Source: Flavobacteriaceae bacterium (GTDB lineage: Bacteria; Bacteroidota; Bacteroidia; Flavobacteriales; Flavobacteriaceae). Taken from it: a DNA stretch of 64,000 bases. A program made the translations under genes and the position numbers. This document shows positions 45,701-54,311 of this stretch, in pieces (the first letter of the stretch is position 1; each line of letters begins with the position of its first letter). The notes below the pieces were generated by a model. The model worked only from the letters and a program-made list of their open reading frames with translations, did no database searches and was not told the origin of the DNA. The DNA lies in assembly GCA_009827225.1 (NCBI GenBank), contig WUAI01000001.1, positions 106,961-170,960 on the forward strand, read 5' to 3'.

Positions 45701-46074
45701 AGGAGTCCATCACTATTTATATCCACGGTCGTAACCCCAGAAGTCCATGGCTCTTCATTGTTTATTTTACTAGCTGTCGTGATATCTTCGAATTGCAGGT
45801 TGCCATTATTCAGAAATAGTTTATCGGATTCTAGGTTGGACGTAAAATAAAGATCGGGGAGGTCGTCATTGTTGAAATCTCCACAAGCCACACCGGCGCC
45901 ATTATAGAAATAGATATAATTAAGGATATTTAGGTCTGGTGTGGATGTGATAGTATTTTGAAAATCTATCCCATTTTCTAGAGCATTGTGAGATATAAAT
46001 AGTGTGTTGGATTCTTTCTTTTCACACGAAAAACAGCTCGCCAAAATAAGAACAGCCAGGCCGTATTTGATCAA
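42787..46074 (-). CDS. VCBS/UnbV (CRTAC1-like) repeat lipoprotein, first copy
   Basis: A 1095-residue lipoprotein (MIKYGLAVLILASCFSC signal) with FG-GAP/VCBS repeats (DFNNDDLPDLYF, DINSDGLLDIYL, DFDLDGDLDMFL, DFDKDGDIDLIA) and a central ASPIC/UnbV domain (RFGIGTKVNVYTKGE, HFGLGSNKVVDSV). It heads the leftward operon that ends with the GH100-like gene, and lies 141 bases after susD, beyond a strong terminator. It may be expressed by read-through from susCD or from its own promoter in that gap. It is the copy closest to the SusCD importer, so a surface role in glycan handling is plausible. Confidence 0.85.
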   Translation of the reverse strand: MIKYGLAVLILASCFSCEKKESNTLFISHNALENGIDFQNTITSTPDLNILNYIYFYNGAGVACGDFNNDDLPDLYFTSNLESDKLFLNNGNLQFEDITTASKINNEEPWTSGVTTVDINSDGLLDIYLCKLGSYKGITGNNLLYVNNGPDENGIPSFTERASEYGLDFSGFSTQATFFDFDLDGDLDMFLMNHSVNPNQNYGKGSQRYIPDMKSGDKLFENQNGQFVDISEAAGIIQSKFGYGLGVAVSDLNNDGYPDIYIGNDFFENDYLYMNQGDKTFNEVITVDSKKLGHTTHYSMGNDIADLNNDGLTDIVSVDMLPEDLATYKSSGTEFNYQIYNNYIKNGYSYQFMQNTLHINNGNGTFSETAYQNGIAATEWSWSPLIADFDMDGYNDIYITNGILGATNDMDFINFIANEEIQKSLSAGMDEKEMAFIDKIPEKKTLNYFFRNVPGQGFENMTETWSNTGPSFSNGAVYADLDKDGDLDIVTNNVNEEVFLLENTIANDSINWLTINFEGTDHNRFGIGTKVNVYTKGEVMLKENFTSRGYLSAVSPTLHFGLGSNKVVDSVHVVWPDKTYEVLYEITPNKELTLKQANASGDYYEEKSNQETGLFENVDPLVDFTHDENATLDFNRNPLMAFAKSNEGPDVSIADTNNDGFDDIFISGAKGQPSQLLVQQKDGTFVNQQESLFSQDAINEDISHLSMDINDDGYPELFVVSAGNEFESGNALFPRMYVNNNGSFEKSTNSDLQYPLHASRIKAFDLNKDGQLEFMISSYKPSLEFSNLLTTFTYSDSKFEVMEENCITDSFTSGINDFEVADLNQDGTNEIIIAGDWEPISVYEQSPEGPQRVEVQGLEDTHGFWNVIKAADFDKDGDIDLIAGNMGLNSRLKASIDSPVQKYTVDFDENGSVETVVTYFYQGIETPLPSKDELAKQMPGINKKFLSYNAFARAKLEEIFDEEKLSESMKQKVHIMATSYFENKGNFTFEMKQLPFFSQVSSVNAIYIEDFNNDGYPDLLLGGNNFEISTQLSSLDASHGIVLWNDKNGFFTEAKPQKLNISGAIRNIRKINYQGEDLLVITRNNDQPLFLKLKK

Positions 46075-46167
46075 AGGGGAATTTATGAAGTTAGGATATT
46101 TCAGAACTAATAATGGATTAATAATCAGTGTACAAATGTAAGAAGCTCATCTCATTTTACCCCATAA

Positions 46168-46196
46168 AAAAAGACCGTCTTTACGACGGTCTTTTT
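46168..46196 (-). terminator. intrinsic terminator after susD
   Basis: Perfect 12-base arms AAAAAGACCGTC and GACGGTCTTTTT around TTTAC, 19 bases after the susD stop on the minus strand. The stem core GACCGTC/GACGGTC plus flanking A and T runs makes a typical rho-independent terminator, able to work in both directions. It partly separates susCD from the VCBS operon. Confidence 0.85.
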
Positions 46197-46215
46197 AAGA
46201 ATTCATTACTAATTC

Positions 46216-47763
46216 CTAGTAACCTTCATTTTGAACCAAGTTAGGGTTAGAAAGTAAGGCGTTAATTGGAATAGGGTATAGACGCTTAGTAGCATCCCCT
46301 ACAGAGTTAGGATCTTTGAATTCCCAATCTCTTGTATATTGTCCAAAACGCAATAAATCATTTCTTCTCCAGAACTCTACATATAGCTCACGTCCACGCT
46401 CGGCAAGCATTTCTGCATCACCAACGTTTCCTAGTGGAGAAGCTCCACGTAGTGCTCTTAATTCGTTGACCATAGTAGTGGCATTTCCACCAGAACGCAT
46501 CATAGCTTCTGCTTTCATTAAGTGAGCATCTGCATATCTGAATACGATCTCATGGTTGGCGAAAGATCCGTTTACTGGGTGATACTTGATAATACGTACA
46601 CCTGTCGCTTCACCATTTCCAGAAAGTCCTGGAAGAGATTTGGTAAAGAATAATGGATCACCTGGTCTGTCTCTTAAAATGGAACCATCCTCGTTGTATT
46701 GCTGTCCGATTAGGAATCCATATCCGATACCTAAGTTGTCAGGACCCGCAGTACCACCATCCGGCACCCATCCTCTTCTTTCTTCTTGTCCATCCCCAAC
46801 GTTATTGGAGTTCGGATTTCCTTCGAAGCTGTCATAGAATTCAGCCAGGGTGGTAAATCCATTCCATCCACCTCCTGTGTTATCAGGAGCATTTTGGTTA
46901 TAGTGAAGACCGTTCCAGATTCTGTTTCCAACAGAAGTGTTGGCGAACCAGATAGTCTCTGTGTCTACATCTTCCTTGAAGATATCAAAGTATCCAGACT
47001 GTAAAGCATAACCTGCGCCAGTGATCGCGTCCACAGCACTGATAACAGCACTGTAATCAGGGTTTCCTCCATAACGCTCAGCGTTAAGGATCACTTTTGC
47101 TTTAAGGAAATTACCTGCTGCACGAGTTGCTCTGTTGTTATCCGCACTTGGTCCTGTATTAGGCAAGTTAGGAATAGCAGTGTTCAGATCTTCCAAAATG
47201 AAAGCGTATGCTTCAGATGCCGATAATACGCTAGGATCTACATCAGCACCATCGGTTGGGTTTCTGAAAGGAGCTACTCCCCAGAAGTCCAATACGAAAT
47301 ACATACTGAAGGCTCTCAAGAATCTAGCCTGAGCTTCCTGCTCTACAGAAGGGCTACTCAAAGGATCGATAATCTGAGATGCTCTCAATACATTTTGGTT
47401 CAGGTTATTCCAAGTATTAAGGATATACTGGTGAGTTGGACTCCAGGTGTGTGCGTGAAGCGTACGCCAGATTCCGTTATCTCCCCAGTCTGTTCCACGA
47501 GTAGGAACAAGGGTTTCATCAGTCGAAACTTCGTTCAGTGCGAAGAAGTTCGCCTGATCTCCCATTTGTCCATAAACGTCATTGTATAAGTTGGTGATAG
47601 ATGCGTCTACATCGGCCACTCCTTCAAAAACAACAGATCCTTCTGCAATAATGGAGTCTGTCGCTTCTATTTCCAGATCAGTACAGGAAATAGTCATCAT
47701 CGATAATAATGCAATCGCTAGGATTGATTTTAAACTACTTAAAAGGTTTCTCTTCATTTTCAT
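46216..47763 (-). CDS. SusD/RagB family nutrient-binding outer-membrane lipoprotein
   Basis: A 515-residue lipoprotein (MKMKRNLLSSLKSILAIALLSMMTISC) of the SusD/RagB family. It has TPR-like helical regions such as WNNLNQNVLRASQI, QEAQARFLRAFSMYFVLDFWG and DAHLMKAEAMMRSGG, and the C-terminal WRRNDLLRFGQY. SusD binds the oligosaccharide at the surface and closes the SusC barrel like a lid. It lies 5 bases after susC. The ligand is unknown; given GH32, GH97 and the fructokinase-like genes nearby, a fructan, sucrose or alpha-glucan-derived oligosaccharide is likely. Confidence 0.93.
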   Translation of the reverse strand: MKMKRNLLSSLKSILAIALLSMMTISCTDLEIEATDSIIAEGSVVFEGVADVDASITNLYNDVYGQMGDQANFFALNEVSTDETLVPTRGTDWGDNGIWRTLHAHTWSPTHQYILNTWNNLNQNVLRASQIIDPLSSPSVEQEAQARFLRAFSMYFVLDFWGVAPFRNPTDGADVDPSVLSASEAYAFILEDLNTAIPNLPNTGPSADNNRATRAAGNFLKAKVILNAERYGGNPDYSAVISAVDAITGAGYALQSGYFDIFKEDVDTETIWFANTSVGNRIWNGLHYNQNAPDNTGGGWNGFTTLAEFYDSFEGNPNSNNVGDGQEERRGWVPDGGTAGPDNLGIGYGFLIGQQYNEDGSILRDRPGDPLFFTKSLPGLSGNGEATGVRIIKYHPVNGSFANHEIVFRYADAHLMKAEAMMRSGGNATTMVNELRALRGASPLGNVGDAEMLAERGRELYVEFWRRNDLLRFGQYTRDWEFKDPNSVGDATKRLYPIPINALLSNPNLVQNEGY

Positions 47764-47768
47764 ATTTT

Positions 47769-50700
47769 TTAAAATTGCGCATTAAGGCCTAAGGTGAATG
47801 TTCTCGGTCTTGGGAAAGCTGCATAGTCAATACCAAATACTGGAAGACCGTTCAATAGATCAGCTTGTGCTGGAGAACTACTAACTTCAGGATCAAGACC
47901 TGTGTAATCTGTGATTACGAATAGGTTTTGTCCAGTAACAGACAAGATTAAGGAAGAAAAGAATGATTCATCCTTAAGAGGCCAAGCATAACTTACAGAA
48001 GCGTTCTGAAGTCTTACGAAATCACCACTTTCTAAGAAACGAGTAGAAACGTCGGCAGCAGCATCAAAAGATTCTGGTGGTTGTGCCATAAGCACGTCAG
48101 CCGTTACGTTACGTCCTCCACGGAATGCACCCGCAGTAAAGAAAGCGTTCGCTGTGTTGTTATAAATATAGTGCCCAAACTGTCCGGCTAAATAAGCGTT
48201 CAATGTCCAGTTCTTATAAGTCAAGCTCGTAGAAAGACCTCCGGTTAAATCTGGAAGTGCACTCTTTCCAACGAAATCCTGAACATCTGTTTGGATAGGT
48301 TGTCCTGTTTCTGGGTCGAATCCTTCGAACTCACGCAAGAAGTATGAGAACAATGGTTCACCAGCTTTTAATTTCTGAGCAAATGCAAGAGAAAGACCCT
48401 GACCTCTAATGGTACCAGCATCAAATTCTCCGTCCAACTCTTCAACTAGGTTATCGTTATAAGCTGCGTTGATATTAATATTCCAGTTAAAGTCGTCCTG
48501 GTCGATAATATCATATCCTAAGGTAATTTCAACCCCTTCGTTCACTACTTTCGAGTTTGGAAGGTTTCTAAAGATGAACGGTTGTACCGAAGGCTGTGCC
48601 GCTAGTACGTTAAATAATAAGTCGGTTGTTTCTTTGTGATATACATCTAAACTACCGCTGAAACGGTCGTTGTTAAATCCAAAGTCGACACCAACACCAT
48701 ACTGCAATGTTTCCTCCCACTGTAATTCAGTATTTGGGAATGCAACGTCTACAATACCTGGGATATTTACGTCTCCACCGTCACTGATACCAGGTCCGGC
48801 ATATCTTTGTCGTTGTGTAAAGTTACCGTATCCAAGACCTTCCTGGTTACCGGTGATACCACCACCTACTCTTAGCTTTAAAGTAGATACGCTATCTCCG
48901 ATAAAGTCTTCATTATGAATCTTCCAGGCAATAGCACCGGAAGGGAAGTAACCGTAACGATTATCCTCACCAAAACGAGACGATCCATCCGCTCTTACAG
49001 TAGCTGTAAATAAGTACTTATCAGCAATGGTATAGTTAATTCTTCCGAAGAAGGATTGTAACTCATCCAAAGTGTCAAAAGTGTCTGCAACTAAAGAACG
49101 CGTTTGTAAGTTGTTTACAAAAGGAATGAAATCAGTAGTTGGCTCTCCGCCACCAGACGTGTTGAATAGACGGTTAACAAATACACCATCAGCAATGTTT
49201 GGTGCATAACCATACTGCTGATAATCTCCAGTAATCTGACTCTCAACAAGGTTAGCTGAGTTCTCAATAGCGTCAGCCATTCCATTCAGGTCATCCGTGA
49301 AGTATCCCCAAGCCTGTACGTTACGGCCGGCTCTTGAGAAGTCCTGGAATGAGTAACCTGCTAAAATATCTAAGTTAGAGTTGGCAAATTCTTTGTTATA
49401 GTTAACTGTGAATTCCAATAACTGGCTTTCTGTATCTAAGTCATTCAATGCACCAACCCCGTTTCCGAAGGCACCTCTGTCGAAGTTCAACGCTCTTCTG
49501 GAAGCTGAAGCGATTCTTGTAGACTCAGACTTATCGTAACCAAGGTTTACCTTAGCTGAGAATTCCGACGTGATGTCATACTCAGCAGAGAAATTAATCA
49601 GGTAACGATTTGTATTAGAAATGTTCTGTGTGTAAGCAAGAGCAGTTGCCGGACTCAACAATCCACCTGTTCCTGTAAAGTTAGGATCGGTTGGCCATGT
49701 TGGGTTGGCAGAATAAGCAGAACCCAAAAGGTCTCCTCTAAATCCTGCACTCGCACCTGTTGGAGCAGTTTCATCATTTACTCTTGAAACTGAAGATTGA
49801 AGTCCTAGTTTAAGTTTATCATCAAAGAATCTGTGATTCAGGTTTAATCTTCCTGTGATTCTTTCCAAACTAGAATTTTCAACTACACCAAAAGTTTTGT
49901 TGTAACCGAAAGTGGCTCTGGCGTTACCAGTACCATAGTTATGTGAGTATGAAACGTTGTTGTTAGTAGATGCAGAAGTTCTAAAGATAAAATCCTGCCA
50001 GTCTGTACTGTTTCCAAAGTCTCTTTCATCAACTGCAAAACCGAAAAACTCTGTTCTTTCAAGATATCTATCCGCAGTCAAAAGATCAAATGTCTCCGCT
50101 GTTTTCGAGATACTCATAGAAGAATTCACTTCCCACTTTCCACCTCTGGATCCTTTTCCAGATTTAGTAGTAATGAACACTACCCCGTTAGCACCACGAG
50201 AACCATAGATCGCAGTTGCAGAAGCATCTTTCAGGATACTGATACTCTCGATGTCATTAGGGTTAATAAATGCCAGTGGGTTTTTCGAAGCACTTGATCC
50301 AACCCCGATGTTACCACCTTCAGCAGAAGTATTTTCTCCGGAGAGCGGAATACCATCTACAACAAAAAGCGGGTTGTTATTCGAACGAACGGAATTTGCT
50401 CCACGAATTCTGATATCAATACCGGCACCAGGCTCACCACTCGATTGTGAGATCTGAACCCCGGCGGTTTTACCCTGGATTAACTGTTCTGGAGTTGTTA
50501 TAACCCCTTGGTTGAAATCTTCCGCTGATACAGAGGCTACTGAACCGGTCGCATCTTTAACGGTAGTAGTACCGTATCCAATTACCACAACTTCACTTAA
50601 AGCTTCAACATCTTCTTGTAAAGTTACGTCGACTGTACTCTGACCGTTAACAGCAACTTCTTGTGTTGCATATCCGATGTAGCTAAATACCAAAGTGGCA

Positions 50701-50906
50701 TCCGAAGCAACGTCTTCAAGGGAATAATTCCCGTCGAAATCCGACTGCGCTCCATTGGATGTACCTTTAACGATAATGTTTACACCTGGAACCGGACCTG
50801 TTGCATCCGATACCGTACCACTAACGGTAAGCTGTGCGTATGCTGAACTTCCCATTAATAATAGTATGGGGAGCAACAAAAGTTTAGTTAGTAATTTGTT
50901 TTTCAT
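47769..50906 (-). CDS. SusC/RagA family TonB-linked outer-membrane importer
   Basis: A 1045-residue TonB-dependent transporter. Order: signal peptide (MKNKLLTKLLLLPILLLMGSSAYAQ), CarboxypepD-reg-like domain (VSGTVSDATGPVPGVNIIVKG), the SusC motif around EVVVIGYGTTTVKDATGSV, plug domain (QGKTAGVQISQSSG, IRIRGANS, PLFVVDGIPL), then a 22-strand barrel ending in GLNAQF. It imports an oligosaccharide with energy from TonB. No N-terminal signalling (FecR/anti-sigma) extension is present, consistent with control by the LacI-type regulator rather than an ECF system. It is followed by susD after 5 bases. Well-kept codon use suggests high expression. Confidence 0.95.
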   Translation of the reverse strand: MKNKLLTKLLLLPILLLMGSSAYAQLTVSGTVSDATGPVPGVNIIVKGTSNGAQSDFDGNYSLEDVASDATLVFSYIGYATQEVAVNGQSTVDVTLQEDVEALSEVVVIGYGTTTVKDATGSVASVSAEDFNQGVITTPEQLIQGKTAGVQISQSSGEPGAGIDIRIRGANSVRSNNNPLFVVDGIPLSGENTSAEGGNIGVGSSASKNPLAFINPNDIESISILKDASATAIYGSRGANGVVFITTKSGKGSRGGKWEVNSSMSISKTAETFDLLTADRYLERTEFFGFAVDERDFGNSTDWQDFIFRTSASTNNNVSYSHNYGTGNARATFGYNKTFGVVENSSLERITGRLNLNHRFFDDKLKLGLQSSVSRVNDETAPTGASAGFRGDLLGSAYSANPTWPTDPNFTGTGGLLSPATALAYTQNISNTNRYLINFSAEYDITSEFSAKVNLGYDKSESTRIASASRRALNFDRGAFGNGVGALNDLDTESQLLEFTVNYNKEFANSNLDILAGYSFQDFSRAGRNVQAWGYFTDDLNGMADAIENSANLVESQITGDYQQYGYAPNIADGVFVNRLFNTSGGGEPTTDFIPFVNNLQTRSLVADTFDTLDELQSFFGRINYTIADKYLFTATVRADGSSRFGEDNRYGYFPSGAIAWKIHNEDFIGDSVSTLKLRVGGGITGNQEGLGYGNFTQRQRYAGPGISDGGDVNIPGIVDVAFPNTELQWEETLQYGVGVDFGFNNDRFSGSLDVYHKETTDLLFNVLAAQPSVQPFIFRNLPNSKVVNEGVEITLGYDIIDQDDFNWNININAAYNDNLVEELDGEFDAGTIRGQGLSLAFAQKLKAGEPLFSYFLREFEGFDPETGQPIQTDVQDFVGKSALPDLTGGLSTSLTYKNWTLNAYLAGQFGHYIYNNTANAFFTAGAFRGGRNVTADVLMAQPPESFDAAADVSTRFLESGDFVRLQNASVSYAWPLKDESFFSSLILSVTGQNLFVITDYTGLDPEVSSSPAQADLLNGLPVFGIDYAAFPRPRTFTLGLNAQF

Positions 50907-50956
50907 ATAGTTTTCGGTTTAAAGTTAATCTTCAATAATAGTCTAATTGTTAAATG

Positions 50957-51418
50957 TTAATATATTCTGAATTGGTTTTTTTCTATAACAAAAGTGCTCT
51001 TTATTTCCACCTTATTGGTTGCAGCGGAAACAAGAAGCATTAATTCCGATCTCTCAGAATCGGTGGAAATATACAATTTTTTATACAAATAGTTGAATTC
51101 TTTACCTATTAATGGAACAGATTTTATCAACTTCTCAAAATGCTGCTTAAAGTTTACATAAAGTAAATCAATCCCCTTTCCAATGCGGCTAATTCGTTGA
51201 CCCATTTTCGAATTAATATCGGACCCACTTTTTATGGCTCCAAAAAGCAATGCTTTGTTTTGAATGATCGGGGATCGATTTACTTTGAATCTAATGTAAT
51301 TATTAGCAAATCCTACAGACATAAATTCCTCAAGGCCATTCGGGAAAAAAGTAGTTTTACGTGGCGCATTTTCATCGGACAAGAAAACACCCGTGATTGC
51401 CTTCGGATTACTTAACAT
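50957..51418 (-). CDS. unknown small protein between lacI and susC
   Basis: A 153-residue open frame from an ATG at 51418 (a TTG at 51439 is also in frame). Codon choice looks like real coding sequence, and 150 codons without a stop in AT-rich DNA is unlikely by chance. The protein has no signal peptide or membrane helix, a basic middle region (KMGQRISRIGKGIDLLYVNF), and a charged C-terminus (KKLYISTDSERSELMLLV). I do not recognise the family. It is divergent from lacI, sharing the operator region, and 50 bases before susC, so it could be the first gene of the susCD transcript. It might be a regulator or a decayed gene. Confidence 0.45.
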   Translation of the reverse strand: MLSNPKAITGVFLSDENAPRKTTFFPNGLEEFMSVGFANNYIRFKVNRSPIIQNKALLFGAIKSGSDINSKMGQRISRIGKGIDLLYVNFKQHFEKLIKSVPLIGKEFNYLYKKLYISTDSERSELMLLVSAATNKVEIKSTFVIEKNQFRIY

Positions 51419-51563
51419 ACGTGAGTAAAGTCGATTCAAGACTCGCTAACAATTAGAATTACAAACACTTAATTAATTATGAAACTTTAATTGTTAAAGT
51501 TTTAACAAAAATAGCTAGGGGCTAATTTCAATTAAATTTTTTAATTTTATAATAAATCGTACT

Positions 51564-51598
51564 GAAAATGGCGTTTTTCGCATCCGAAAACGTTTTCG
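51564..51598. promoter_or_regulatory. LacI-type operator region upstream of the LacI gene
   Basis: A perfect 14-base palindrome CGAAAACGTTTTCG lies at 51585-51598, and a degenerate half-palindrome GAAAATGGCGTTTTTC at 51564-51579. Together they could bind LacI-family dimers in tandem. The site lies 83 bases before the LacI ATG and about 165 bases before the divergent unknown gene. The rest of the AT-rich region to 51681 shows no gene. Confidence 0.65.
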
Positions 51599-51681
51599 AT
51601 TTTTAAATCAATAAATTAACATTTTCCTTGTATTATTTAATTCTTTTTTAAACCTTCACCAAGTAATCCGAATCCATCCTG

Positions 51682-52701
51682 ATGAAAGAAGTGACTCTGA
51701 AACAAATCGCCGAAAATTTAGGAATTTCAATTACTACGGTTTCAAAGGCACTTAAGGATTACCCCGATGTAAGTAAGAAAACCAAGGCTCTTGTAAAAAA
51801 GGAAGCCAAGAAACTACATTACACTCCCAATGTATTTGCCGTAAACCTGAGAACAAAGGAATCCAAAACTGTTGGGTTGATTATTCCTGAAGTGGTACAC
51901 CACTTTTTTTCAAGTGTGATTAACGGAATTATTGAACAAGCCGAAAAGAAAGGATACCTGGTCATCATTCTGCAATCCAATGAGTCCTACAAGTTGGAGA
52001 AGAAGCAAATTGATCTTTTGATCAGTAAACGAGTGGACGGAATTATGATATCCCTTGCCAATACCACCGTGGATATATCGCACCTTCAGGATGTAAAAAA
52101 TATGAACATTCCACTGGTCATGTTCGACAAGATCTCAAAACTTGTCGATTGCACTAAGGTGATTATCGATGATCGACAGGCGGCTTACCTGGCTACCAAA
52201 CATCTCATCGATTCCGGTTGTAAGAAAATTGCACATTTCCGCGGAGCGCTTCTTCCACAGAATTCCATAGACCGATTTCTAGGCTATAAAAAGGCATTGG
52301 AAGACCACGGTTTTGAGTACGATCCTTCCTTAATATATATATGCGAACGCGTTAATTATGAAGAAGGTCGGGAGTCGGCCGCTCAATTACTTGAGGATCA
52401 CGACGACGTCGACGGCATTTTTTGCATCACCGATCTGGTCGCAGTAGGTGCCATCGCTGTGTTCAATGAGCGCGGAATCAAAGTGCCGGACGACATCTCC
52501 ATTATGGGCTTTAGTAACTGGTTCGTTTCTTCCGCCATTACCCCGTCTTTGAGTACCATCGACCAACCGGGATACGAAATGGGGAAGACTACCTTCAAAA
52601 TGCTTTATAAGGAGATGAAAGCAAAAAAGAATGAAGAAGCGATTACTTCTGAAACCAGGGTGTTGGATACAGCAGTGATAAAGAGAAACTCTACCCGGTA
52701 A
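51682..52701 (+). CDS. LacI family transcriptional regulator
   Basis: A 339-residue regulator: LacI helix-turn-helix at residues 4-28 (TLKQIAENLGISITTVSKALKDYPDVS), hinge helix near VFAVNLRTKESKTVG, then a periplasmic-binding-type sugar domain (LIIPEVVHHFFSSVINGI, DGIFCITDLVAVGAIAVF, TPSLSTIDQPGYEMGK). It probably represses carbohydrate genes and releases DNA when a sugar or sugar phosphate binds. It lies 47 bases before GH32 on the same strand, and palindromic sites upstream of itself and of the trehalase operon suggest both are targets. The inducer is unknown. Confidence 0.93.
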   Translation: MKEVTLKQIAENLGISITTVSKALKDYPDVSKKTKALVKKEAKKLHYTPNVFAVNLRTKESKTVGLIIPEVVHHFFSSVINGIIEQAEKKGYLVIILQSNESYKLEKKQIDLLISKRVDGIMISLANTTVDISHLQDVKNMNIPLVMFDKISKLVDCTKVIIDDRQAAYLATKHLIDSGCKKIAHFRGALLPQNSIDRFLGYKKALEDHGFEYDPSLIYICERVNYEEGRESAAQLLEDHDDVDGIFCITDLVAVGAIAVFNERGIKVPDDISIMGFSNWFVSSAITPSLSTIDQPGYEMGKTTFKMLYKEMKAKKNEEAITSETRVLDTAVIKRNSTR

Positions 52702-52748
52702 AATCTCATTGATTAAATTCGGCTATATTTAATCCTTATTTTCTAACC

Positions 52749-54311
52749 ATGTTATATCGATTATTACTTTCTGTTCTGCTCGTTGTATCGTTATCCTGCA
52801 AACAGAATTCCGAAGAAAAAACCGAAACAATTCCAGAGGAAGTAAAAACTACAACATATTATCAGGAAAAATTCCGACCACAGTTTCACTTCTCTCCACC
52901 GGAAAAATGGATGAACGATCCTAACGGCTTGGTCTATAATGACGGAGTTTATCATTTATTCTATCAGTACTACCCGGAAGACATCGTTTGGGGACCTATG
53001 CATTGGGGACATGCAGTGAGTAAGGATATGGTGTATTGGGAACACAAACCTATCGCGCTTTATCCGGATGAATTGGGGTATATCTTTTCTGGAAGTGCCG
53101 TGATGGACGACAAGAATACTTCCGGTTTCGGAACTCCGGCTGAATCTCCTATGGTGGCGATTTACACCTATCATTTGATGGAAGGTGAGAAGGCAGGAAG
53201 AAACGATTTTCAAACTCAAGGTATAGCCTACAGCCTGGATAATGGAGACAGTTGGACCACCTATGAAGGAAATCCCGTAATAGGGAATAAGGACATTCGC
53301 GATTTCCGAGATCCCAAGGTTTTTTGGTATGAAGAATCTTCAAAATGGGTAATGGCACTCGTTGCAGGAGATCATGTTAAGTTTTACGGATCCCACAATT
53401 TGAAAGATTGGGAATTGCTTAGCGAATTCGGAAGAGATGTTGGTGCACATGGCGGTGTGTGGGAATGTCCTGATCTTTTTAAACTGAAAGTGGAAGGTTC
53501 TGAAGAGGAAAAATGGGTGCTCTATGTGAGTATCAATCCGGGTGCACCTAATGGCGGTTCCGGGACGCAATACTTTGTTGGCGAATTTGACGGTACGACT
53601 TTCACTTCCGAACAAGAACATCAATGGATCGATCTGGGCCGTGATAATTATGCAGGCGTTACCTATAATAACACTCCCGATGGAAAACGTACTTTCATCG
53701 GTTGGATGAGTAACTGGGATTATGCTCAGGTAACACCAACGGAAGTATGGCGTAGTGCCATGACGGTTCCAAGAGATGTGACACTTCATAAGGAAGGAGA
53801 ACAATATTTTGTGAAGTCGTATCCGGTAGAGGCGTTCAATTCTTTGGCTTCGGAAATTTCTTCGGAAACTTCAATTACTTTGGATGAGGCTTTTATCGTT
53901 AGACGCGAAAATCTAAATTCAACTGAAATCCGCTTCGATGTGAACCTTTCCAAAAGAATAGATCTGGTACTTTCTAATGACAATGATGAGAGTCTCAGTT
54001 TTACTATGGATCCTGAAAGCAAGGCATTAAAAGTAGATCGCCGAGGTTCTGGTTTAACCGATTTTGAAGATCGATTTGCGGGAGATATTCAAACCCAATC
54101 TTATATCCCTGCAACTAAAAATGCCGAGGTCCGTGTCATCTGCGATGCCTCATCCATTGAGATCTTTGTCGATAAAGGAAGATATATATTTACCAATCAG
54201 GTTTTCCCACAATCACCTTATACTAATCTTTTGATATTGAGTGATGACGAGGCAACCCTTTCGAATTTTCAACTCAACCAACTAACTTCAATCTGGAACT
54301 CCAATGAATAA
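52749..54311 (+). CDS. GH32 fructan hydrolase/invertase lipoprotein
   Basis: A 520-residue exported lipoprotein (LLVVSLSC, Cys 17) of GH32. The three catalytic carboxylates are visible: nucleophile D57 in WMNDPNGL, stabiliser D188 in RDPKVFW, and acid/base E239 in ECPDLF. The five-bladed propeller is followed by a C-terminal beta-sandwich (about 370-520, SSIEIFVDKGRYIF). The family cleaves beta-fructosides: sucrose, inulin or levan. Surface or periplasmic location with a sugar porter and fructokinase-like kinase beside it points to fructan or sucrose use. It overlaps the porter gene by 8 bases. Exo or endo mode cannot be told from sequence here. Confidence 0.93.
   Translation: MLYRLLLSVLLVVSLSCKQNSEEKTETIPEEVKTTTYYQEKFRPQFHFSPPEKWMNDPNGLVYNDGVYHLFYQYYPEDIVWGPMHWGHAVSKDMVYWEHKPIALYPDELGYIFSGSAVMDDKNTSGFGTPAESPMVAIYTYHLMEGEKAGRNDFQTQGIAYSLDNGDSWTTYEGNPVIGNKDIRDFRDPKVFWYEESSKWVMALVAGDHVKFYGSHNLKDWELLSEFGRDVGAHGGVWECPDLFKLKVEGSEEEKWVLYVSINPGAPNGGSGTQYFVGEFDGTTFTSEQEHQWIDLGRDNYAGVTYNNTPDGKRTFIGWMSNWDYAQVTPTEVWRSAMTVPRDVTLHKEGEQYFVKSYPVEAFNSLASEISSETSITLDEAFIVRRENLNSTEIRFDVNLSKRIDLVLSNDNDESLSFTMDPESKALKVDRRGSGLTDFEDRFAGDIQTQSYIPATKNAEVRVICDASSIEIFVDKGRYIFTNQVFPQSPYTNLLILSDDEATLSNFQLNQLTSIWNSNE

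Noticed and set aside
36218..46074. cadherin/adhesin or T9SS substrate call for the VCBS proteins
   Set aside because: They carry lipoprotein signals and no T9SS C-terminal domain that I can see.
51197..51415. 72-residue plus-strand frame in the lacI-susC region
   Set aside because: It is antisense to the better-supported 153-residue minus-strand frame and has no sign of a gene start.
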